36,895 nucleotides of DNA, from contig JAFLUD010000010.1 in assembly GCA_022508965.1 (NCBI GenBank), positions 1 to 36,895 on the forward strand, in the 5' to 3' direction. This DNA is from Oscillospiraceae bacterium. Its GTDB lineage: Bacteria > Bacillota > Clostridia > Oscillospirales > Ruminococcaceae. Shown here one piece after another: positions 32,077-36,895 of the stretch (within the stretch, counting starts at the first letter, position 1; each line of letters opens with the position of its first letter). Under the pieces are notes generated by a model that made no database searches, was not told the DNA's origin, and saw only the letters and a list, made by a program, of their open reading frames with translations. The translations under genes were made by a program, and so were the position numbers.

Positions 32077-33165
32077 TTATTCCAGAAAATCTTTTAGCTT
32101 TCGGCTTCTGGTCGGGTGCCGCAATTTTCTTAAAGCCTTGGTCTCTATCTGACGAATTCTCTCGCGCGTTACCTGGAACTCCTGCCCGACTTCCTCGAGC
32201 GTGCGCTGACGTCCGTCTATCAGTCCGAAACGCAGGATTATTACGCGCTTTTCCCGTTCGGTGAGCGTGTCTAAAACCTCTCCGAGCATTTGCTTCAACA
32301 TCGAATTACACGCTTCGTCGGCAGGCGCGGGGGCGTCCTCGTCGGGGATAAAGTCGCCGAGGTGGCTGTCTTCTTCCTCGCCTATCGGGGTTTCCAGAGA
32401 AACGGGGTCTTGGGCTATGCGGATTATCTCGCGGACTTTATCGACGTTCATTCCCAAATGCTCGGCGATCTCGTCCTCGGTAGGCTCGCAGCCGTTTTCA
32501 TGGAGCAGGTAGCCCTGCGCTTTCTTTACCTTGGTGATCGTTTCCACCATGTGGACGGGAATTCTGATCGTTCTTGCCTGGTCGGCAATGGCTCTCGTTA
32601 TCGCCTGCCTTATCCACCAGGTCGCGTACGTCGAGAACTTGAAACCCTTTGTGTAATCGAACTTCTCTACCGCCTTGATAAGCCCCATATTCCCCTCTTG
32701 AATGAGGTCGAGGAACTGCATTCCGCGGCGGACGTATTTCTTCGCGATGCTTACCACCAGTCGCAGGTTCGCTTCGATAAGGCGCTTTTTCGCGTACTCG
32801 TCGCCAGTTTCCATTCTCGCGGCAAGCTCGATCTCTTCCTCGGTCGTAAGGAGCGGTATTTTTCCGATGTCCTTCAAAAACGACTTTACGGAATCGTCCG
32901 GCAGCATTACGTCCGCGTCCGCGCTGTCGACGTAATCTCTGTCGGAATAATCGAGAATGCTGTCGATATCAAGGTCGGCGTCGAAATTGTCGACAATCTT
33001 GATATTCATACTCACGATCTTGTCAAATATTCTGTTTATCTGGTCGGCATCAAAGTTCAGCTCTTCGAGGGCGTCGGTAACTTCCTTCGCCGTCAGGCTT
33101 CCCTTTTGCTTTCCTTGATTGAATAATTCCTCCAAGGTGTTGGAGAACCCGCCGTTTTCTGTCAT
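32077..33165 (-). CDS. rpoD: RNA polymerase primary sigma factor RpoD (SigA)
   Basis: 362 residues. This is the likely housekeeping sigma factor: it follows dnaG with a 1-base overlap (TAATG), as in many Firmicutes, and carries the canonical sequences [68 protein letters not shown] and the standard tail [13 protein letters not shown]. The short region 1.1 and absence of the non-conserved insert fit Gram-positive SigA. It directs core polymerase to TTGACA/TATAAT promoters such as those at 6409 and 28288. A closely similar second sigma gene follows 35 bases downstream. Confidence 0.96.
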   Translation of the reverse strand: MTENGGFSNTLEELFNQGKQKGSLTAKEVTDALEELNFDADQINRIFDKIVSMNIKIVDNFDADLDIDSILDYSDRDYVDSADADVMLPDDSVKSFLKDIGKIPLLTTEEEIELAARMETGDEYAKKRLIEANLRLVVSIAKKYVRRGMQFLDLIQEGNMGLIKAVEKFDYTKGFKFSTYATWWIRQAITRAIADQARTIRIPVHMVETITKVKKAQGYLLHENGCEPTEDEIAEHLGMNVDKVREIIRIAQDPVSLETPIGEEEDSHLGDFIPDEDAPAPADEACNSMLKQMLGEVLDTLTEREKRVIILRFGLIDGRQRTLEEVGQEFQVTRERIRQIETKALRKLRHPTRSRKLKDFLE

Positions 33166-34907
33166 TACTTTCTCTTCTCCTTTAGTTTATGCGCCATTTC
33201 CAGTAATTCATCATCGGACATTTCGTCGATATTCTTTCCCGACGAAGCGCCGTAATTGTTCAATACCTCTATATAATCCATAAGCGCCGCTTTATCGTTC
33301 GCGAACGTCGTGTCGCCGACTATTTGAGTTATTCTGCCCATTTCGGTCGGCGCAAATTCCTCATTAAACAAAGAAATATCGGGCGCTGCGCCGTTTTTCA
33401 GCATATTTGTCAAAAATTCGTACACTTTCTTATTAAACGACGTTACGAAATCGCCTGTGAGCTTTGCGGTTATACGCTCGAGCGCGTCGGGGTTGTGGTA
33501 CAAAAAGCAGATTATACCGCGCTCGGCGCGTTCCTCCTTGGGGAGCTTGTGCGCCTCGGGGTTTATTCTGTCCGCGGTCGGGCGCATTATCTGCGCTTGC
33601 TCGCGGCGGTGGGCGTAGCGACGGTTGCGCTTCCTCGCCTCCTCCACTGCCGTTTTGATCGTTTCCGAGGGGATATCCGTGTTCTTCGAGGTTCGCGATA
33701 TGTAGACCGCGCGGTCGAGGTCGCTGTTGATCTCCGCTAAAAACGCGACCGCTTTTTTGAGATACGCAGCCTTTCCGTCGTCGGAATTCAAGTCCAGACC
33801 CTGCGCGAGCTTGTCCATCTGGTAATCAATTGCTCCCGCGGACTTTTCAATCAGCATTGTGAACGCGTCTGCGCCGAATTTCTTGATAAACTCGTCGGGG
33901 TCTTTAGCGCCGTCCATTCTCAAAATACGGGCGCGCACTCCCGCTTCGGACAGCAGGTTTATCGCGCGGGAAGCTGCTTTCTGCCCCGCTTCGTCGGAAT
34001 CGTAGGAGAGGATCACTTCCTTTTTTCCAAGGCGCGAGATCATGTTCGACTGCTGCGCTGTAAGCGAGGTTCCCAGTGACGCGACGGCGCTGTCGAAGCC
34101 CGCCTGATGGAGCGAGATCACGTCCATATACCCCTCGCAGAGTATGAAGTAATCGGCTTTGGAATTCTTGGCGTTGTTCAGCGCGAACAGCATATTGCTC
34201 TTGCTGAAGATCATCGTCTCGGCGCTGTTTAAGTACTTCGGGCTGTTTTTGTCTTCCGAGAGCGTTCTTCCGCCGAATGCCGCGATATTCCCCCTGGTAT
34301 CGAAGATCGGGAACATCACGCGGTTTCGGAACTTGTCGTACATCTTGTTGTTATTGGTCGCCAGCAGCGAGCCGTCTGCCATTTCAAAATCCGAGAAGCC
34401 GAGGTTCTTCAGATAAAAATGCAGATTATGGTAGTCGTCAAGCGCGTAGCCCAAGCCGAATTTCCTTATCGTATGATCGGAGAGCCCGCGATTTCGGAGA
34501 TAGTTAAGCCCCGCGGTTCCCTCCTCCGAAAAAAGGAGCTTGTGGAAGTACTTCCCCGCCTCGCGGTTCATCTCGTACATTCGCTGGCGCTTTCGCGCCG
34601 TGCCGTCGTCCTTATCCTCCGGCATCGGCATTCCCGCGCGCTGCGCCAGAAAACGCACCGCGTCCATGTATTCCAGATTCTCAATAAGTCTTATAAACGT
34701 GATAACATCGCCGCCCGCGCCGCAGCCGAAGCAATGGAACAACTGTTTATCCGGCGAGAACGAGCAGGAGGGCGATTTTTCGGAGTGAAACGGGCAGCGG
34801 CACATATACGAGCTTCCCGAGCGCTTTAGCTCGACGTATCCCTGCGCTACGGAGATTATGTCGTTGTTGTCGTGCAAATCACGCAGAAAGTCCTCGGACA
34901 AGCGCAT
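33165..34907 (-). CDS. dnaG: DNA primase DnaG
   Basis: 580 residues. It makes RNA primers at the replication fork. The N-terminal zinc-binding domain has CRCPFH and [10 protein letters not shown] with [10 protein letters not shown] (about 38-65). The catalytic core has the TOPRIM motifs [20 protein letters not shown] and [17 protein letters not shown], the metal-binding acidic residues being intact, and the RNAP-basic motif [29 protein letters not shown]. The C-terminal 150 residues form the helicase-binding domain. AAGGGGTG precedes the ATG. It begins 15 bases after dgt and its stop overlaps the rpoD start, giving the classic dgt-dnaG-rpoD arrangement. Confidence 0.96.
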   Translation of the reverse strand: MRLSEDFLRDLHDNNDIISVAQGYVELKRSGSSYMCRCPFHSEKSPSCSFSPDKQLFHCFGCGAGGDVITFIRLIENLEYMDAVRFLAQRAGMPMPEDKDDGTARKRQRMYEMNREAGKYFHKLLFSEEGTAGLNYLRNRGLSDHTIRKFGLGYALDDYHNLHFYLKNLGFSDFEMADGSLLATNNNKMYDKFRNRVMFPIFDTRGNIAAFGGRTLSEDKNSPKYLNSAETMIFSKSNMLFALNNAKNSKADYFILCEGYMDVISLHQAGFDSAVASLGTSLTAQQSNMISRLGKKEVILSYDSDEAGQKAASRAINLLSEAGVRARILRMDGAKDPDEFIKKFGADAFTMLIEKSAGAIDYQMDKLAQGLDLNSDDGKAAYLKKAVAFLAEINSDLDRAVYISRTSKNTDIPSETIKTAVEEARKRNRRYAHRREQAQIMRPTADRINPEAHKLPKEERAERGIICFLYHNPDALERITAKLTGDFVTSFNKKVYEFLTNMLKNGAAPDISLFNEEFAPTEMGRITQIVGDTTFANDKAALMDYIEVLNNYGASSGKNIDEMSDDELLEMAHKLKEKRK

Positions 34908-34922
34908 CGCCGCACCCCTTTT

Positions 34923-35933
34923 CTAGGAAATGTAACCTCGATTCCAGCCGTGAGGGATAAAGAGCTTTTTGAAATAATCCACCGCGTATTCGTCGGTCAT
35001 TCCGCTTATATAATCGCCGACGGCGGTCTCTAAGCCGTCCTTCTCCGCAAGCTCGGCATAAAGCCGCGGCATCTCGTCTTTATTCTCATAAAAATAGTTG
35101 AACAGGAACTCGACTATCTGCCCCGCCTTGTCCTTTTCGGCGACCGTGGGCGCGGCTTGATATACGCTCTCGAACATGAACGCACGAAGCTCGTCGAACG
35201 CTTTTTTCGTAGTCTCGTCGAACTTTATTTCCTCGCGGCTGTTCTCAACCAGCGAACGCACGAGGCCGGTTATTCTCTGGGATTTGGTGCTGCCGAGAGT
35301 TTTTACGGGGAACTCGGGGAGCTGTTCTTGTCTGATAACCCCGCCGCGGATGGCATCCTCGATGTCGTGATTTATATATGCGATCTTGTCGCAAAAGCGC
35401 ACTACCATGCCCTCTAACGTTGCCGCGTGCGCGGCGCTTCCGCGGTGGGCGACTATTCCGTCTACCACCTCGAACGTGAGGTTTAAGCCCTTGCCGTCCT
35501 TTTCAAGCACCTCGACTACGCGCTTGCTTTGGAGATTATGCGCGAAGCCGTTCGGCAGGAGCTTGTCCAGAACGCGCTCGCCGTCGTGTCCGAACGGGGT
35601 GTGCCCCAGATCGTGACCGAGCGCGATCGCTTCCGTAAGATCCTCGTTTAATCCCAACGCGCAGGCTACCGTCCGCGAGATCTGGCTTACCTCAAGGGTG
35701 TGGGTCAGGCGGGTGCGGTAATGGTCGCTGTGCGGGATGAGGAACACCTGCGTTTTATGCTTCAGTCTGCGAAAGGAGTTGCAGTGGATTATTCTGTCGC
35801 GGTCGCGCTGGAAGTCGGTTCGGAAATCGCAGGGGGTCTCGTATACCCTGCGTCCGCGGCTGTCCTTGGATTTGCAGGCGAATTCGCTTAAAATGCGTTC
35901 TTCGTTTGCCATAATTCTTTCGCGCGGCAGCAT
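34923..35933 (-). CDS. dgt: Deoxyguanosinetriphosphate triphosphohydrolase-like protein (HD domain)
   Basis: 336 residues of the dGTPase-like HD family, which removes triphosphate from dNTPs and tunes nucleotide pools. HD motif residues are complete: RTRLTHTLEVSQISR (first His), IALGHDLGHTPFGHDGE (His-Asp), and the later aspartate in FCDKIAYINHDIEDA. The length fits the shorter Gram-positive clade. Three starts are possible (GTG 35942, ATG 35939, ATG 35933). GAGGAG ends 8 bases before 35933, so I choose that one. It leads the dnaG-sigma operon; the link with replication priming is conserved in clostridia. Confidence 0.93.
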   Translation of the reverse strand: MLPRERIMANEERILSEFACKSKDSRGRRVYETPCDFRTDFQRDRDRIIHCNSFRRLKHKTQVFLIPHSDHYRTRLTHTLEVSQISRTVACALGLNEDLTEAIALGHDLGHTPFGHDGERVLDKLLPNGFAHNLQSKRVVEVLEKDGKGLNLTFEVVDGIVAHRGSAAHAATLEGMVVRFCDKIAYINHDIEDAIRGGVIRQEQLPEFPVKTLGSTKSQRITGLVRSLVENSREEIKFDETTKKAFDELRAFMFESVYQAAPTVAEKDKAGQIVEFLFNYFYENKDEMPRLYAELAEKDGLETAVGDYISGMTDEYAVDYFKKLFIPHGWNRGYIS

Positions 35934-36018
35934 TCCCATCACTCCTCAAAAATTTCTCCTATAAATATATACAATTTTCGACTTTGGTTATCCTTTTTTT
36001 ATTTGTAATTTCGGCGAA

Positions 36019-36639
36019 TTATGCAAAATTGTACCAATCTTTTTGTGCAATTTCAACATCAACGCTGCCGTTGCAGGCGTCGATCAGATGTTCTTTCAAA
36101 AGCTCGGAGTATTCCTCGCGAACCCACAGAGAGATCGCTACGTTCTGACCGAAATCCTCGTTTATCACGCGCGCGTCACATTCGGCGAACAGCTTGGGGA
36201 TTCTTCCGTAAAGCGAATAATCGAGCGTGATCTTCATATTCGCCGACATCGCCATTACCTTGATCTCGGCGCTGTCTACCGCGTCTTTGGCTGCTCTTGT
36301 GTAGGCGCGGACAAGTCCTCCGGCACCGAGCATTATTCCGCCGAAATAGCGCGTTACAACGCATACTAGGTCGGTTAGTCCCTCTTTTCTGAGCACCTCG
36401 TAGATCGGAACGCCCGCGGTCCCGCCCGGCTCGCCGTCGTCGGAGTGGCGGCTTATGCCATTCTCGCGGAGTATATACGCGTAGCAATTGTGCGTCGCCT
36501 TGCGGTGCTGCGCGCGTATCTCGTTTATAAACGCCGTCGCTTGCTCTTCGGTTTCCACAGGACAAAGATAGCCTATAAACTCCGATCTCTTCTCGATAAA
36601 GCGTGCTTCACAGCGCGATGCGATGGTCTTATATTCCAC
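36019..36639 (-). CDS. YigZ/IMPACT family protein
   Basis: 206 residues of the YigZ family, usual length. The N-terminal IMPACT domain has the signature SDDGEPGGTAGVPIYEVL and VTRYFGGIMLGAGGLVRAYTRAA (about 66-118). The C-terminal 70 residues form the ferredoxin-like second domain. Eukaryotic IMPACT regulates the kinase GCN2; bacterial members are uncharacterised but bind nucleic acid folds similar to elongation factor domains. It starts with GTG 36639, 5 bases after GGAGG. It lies 85 bases before dgt; the AT-rich gap 35950-36018 has no clear terminator, so read-through into dgt is possible. Confidence 0.93.
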   Translation of the reverse strand: MEYKTIASRCEARFIEKRSEFIGYLCPVETEEQATAFINEIRAQHRKATHNCYAYILRENGISRHSDDGEPGGTAGVPIYEVLRKEGLTDLVCVVTRYFGGIMLGAGGLVRAYTRAAKDAVDSAEIKVMAMSANMKITLDYSLYGRIPKLFAECDARVINEDFGQNVAISLWVREEYSELLKEHLIDACNGSVDVEIAQKDWYNFA

Positions 36640-36691
36640 AAAATCCTCCGTAAATCCTCATAAAACAACAGCAAATTACGCGCAAAAATAA

Positions 36692-36729
36692 CTGTTCACA
36701 TTTCCCGAGAAGAGCGGTAATGTGAACAG
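36692..36729. other. Inverted repeat upstream of yigZ (second terminator or operator)
   Basis: Perfect 11-bp stem CTGTTCACATT (36692-36702) with AATGTGAACAG (36719-36729), loop of 16 bases containing a weak inner CCG/CGG pair. On the minus strand it is followed by TTATTTTTGCG, so it may be a back-up terminator for rpmE. Its symmetry would also suit a repressor site for yigZ, whose start is 53 bases away. Confidence 0.6.
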
Positions 36730-36740
36730 CTCTTAAGAAC

Positions 36741-36769
36741 AAAAACTCACGCATTTGACCATGCGTGAG
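36741..36769 (-). terminator. Intrinsic terminator of rpmE
   Basis: Minus strand: CTCACGCAT / ATGCGTGAG (9 bp, 36769-36746), loop GGTCAA, followed by TTTTTGTTCTT. It lies 33 bases after the rpmE stop codon. The spacer 36640-36802 holds this and one more inverted repeat, no gene. Confidence 0.9.
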
Positions 36770-36802
36770 CTTCGTTTTTGAGAAATTGCGCGCTCAGGGT
36801 GA

Positions 36803-36895
36803 TTACTTGCCCATATTGTAACGCTTCTTGAATCTGTCTACGCGTCCGCCGCTGTCAACCAGCTTCTGCTTACCGGTATAGAACGGGTGGCACTT
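36803..36895 (-). CDS. rpmE: 50S ribosomal protein L31, C-terminal part, 5' end cut by window
   Basis: The minus strand from the window edge reads [20 protein letters not shown] followed by [10 protein letters not shown] and a stop: the last 30 residues of bacterial L31, a large-subunit bridge protein. The CHPFYTG motif is the family signature; the cysteine visible here belongs to the zinc-binding set, but the upstream CxxC that separates zinc-containing from zinc-free forms is outside the window. The frame is too short to be listed by usual ORF cut-offs. It ends at its own terminator. Confidence 0.95.
   Translation of the reverse strand, partial: KCHPFYTGKQKLVDSGGRVDRFKKRYNMGK

Noticed and set aside
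33165-34907. Frameshift or truncation in dnaG or its neighbours
   Set aside because: All domains are present in one frame with normal length; no broken gene was found in the window.

Overview
The window is a contiguous piece of chromosome from a low-to-mid GC Firmicute, most likely a gut Oscillospiraceae/Ruminococcus-like clostridium. The basis is the dgt-dnaG-rpoD order, the RimM-TrmD and TadA/Era housekeeping set, strong AGGAGG-type ribosome binding sites, consensus sigma-A promoters and many palindromic intergenic repeats. The taxon is inferred from content; no rRNA is present. I see no tRNA, rRNA, CRISPR array, transposase or prophage gene. Genes at both ends are cut by the window (a Ca2+-ATPase at the left, ribosomal protein L31 at the right).

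Layout. (1) 1-6335, plus strand: tail of a P2B-type Ca2+-ATPase, a TerD protein, a beta-helix/TerD fusion, a YceG-like protein and a TelA protein. This is a tellurite-resistance-type (Ter) stress module like Bacillus yceC-yceH, closed by a strong terminator. (2) 6409-7036: a lone exported protein of unknown function with its own promoter and a two-way terminator. (3) 14470-7037, minus strand: yifB/comM-like ATPase, malQ, ttcA-like, type I pullulanase and Xaa-Pro aminopeptidase. The last four are nearly or actually overlapping, so this is an alpha-glucan breakdown operon with a tRNA-thiolation-type gene inside. (4) 14664-22646, plus strand: rlmB-like, a giant P-type-ATPase-like membrane protein without catalytic residues, tadA, a flippase, rimM, trmD and era. 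This is a translation/RNA-modification operon. (5) 22650-25420: XRE regulator (minus), histidine phosphatase and TraB-family lipoprotein (plus). (6) 25514-27922: feoA-feoB ferrous iron uptake. (7) 27962-30852: a 54-residue protein (minus), an ammonium transporter fused to a PII sensor behind a consensus promoter and long leader hairpin, a palindrome-rich inverted-repeat element, and an unrecognised 133-residue gene (minus). (8) 36895-30983, minus strand: rpmE, yigZ, dgt, dnaG and two tandem primary-type sigma factors.

Most unusual items: the 1018-residue pseudo-P1B-ATPase with a long acidic cytoplasmic tail; two adjacent RpoD-type sigma factors; a 76-nt leader element repeated in front of two unrelated transcription units; the Amt-PII fusion lacking the modifiable T-loop tyrosine; and the beta-helix/TerD fusion within the Ca2+-ATPase-linked Ter cluster.
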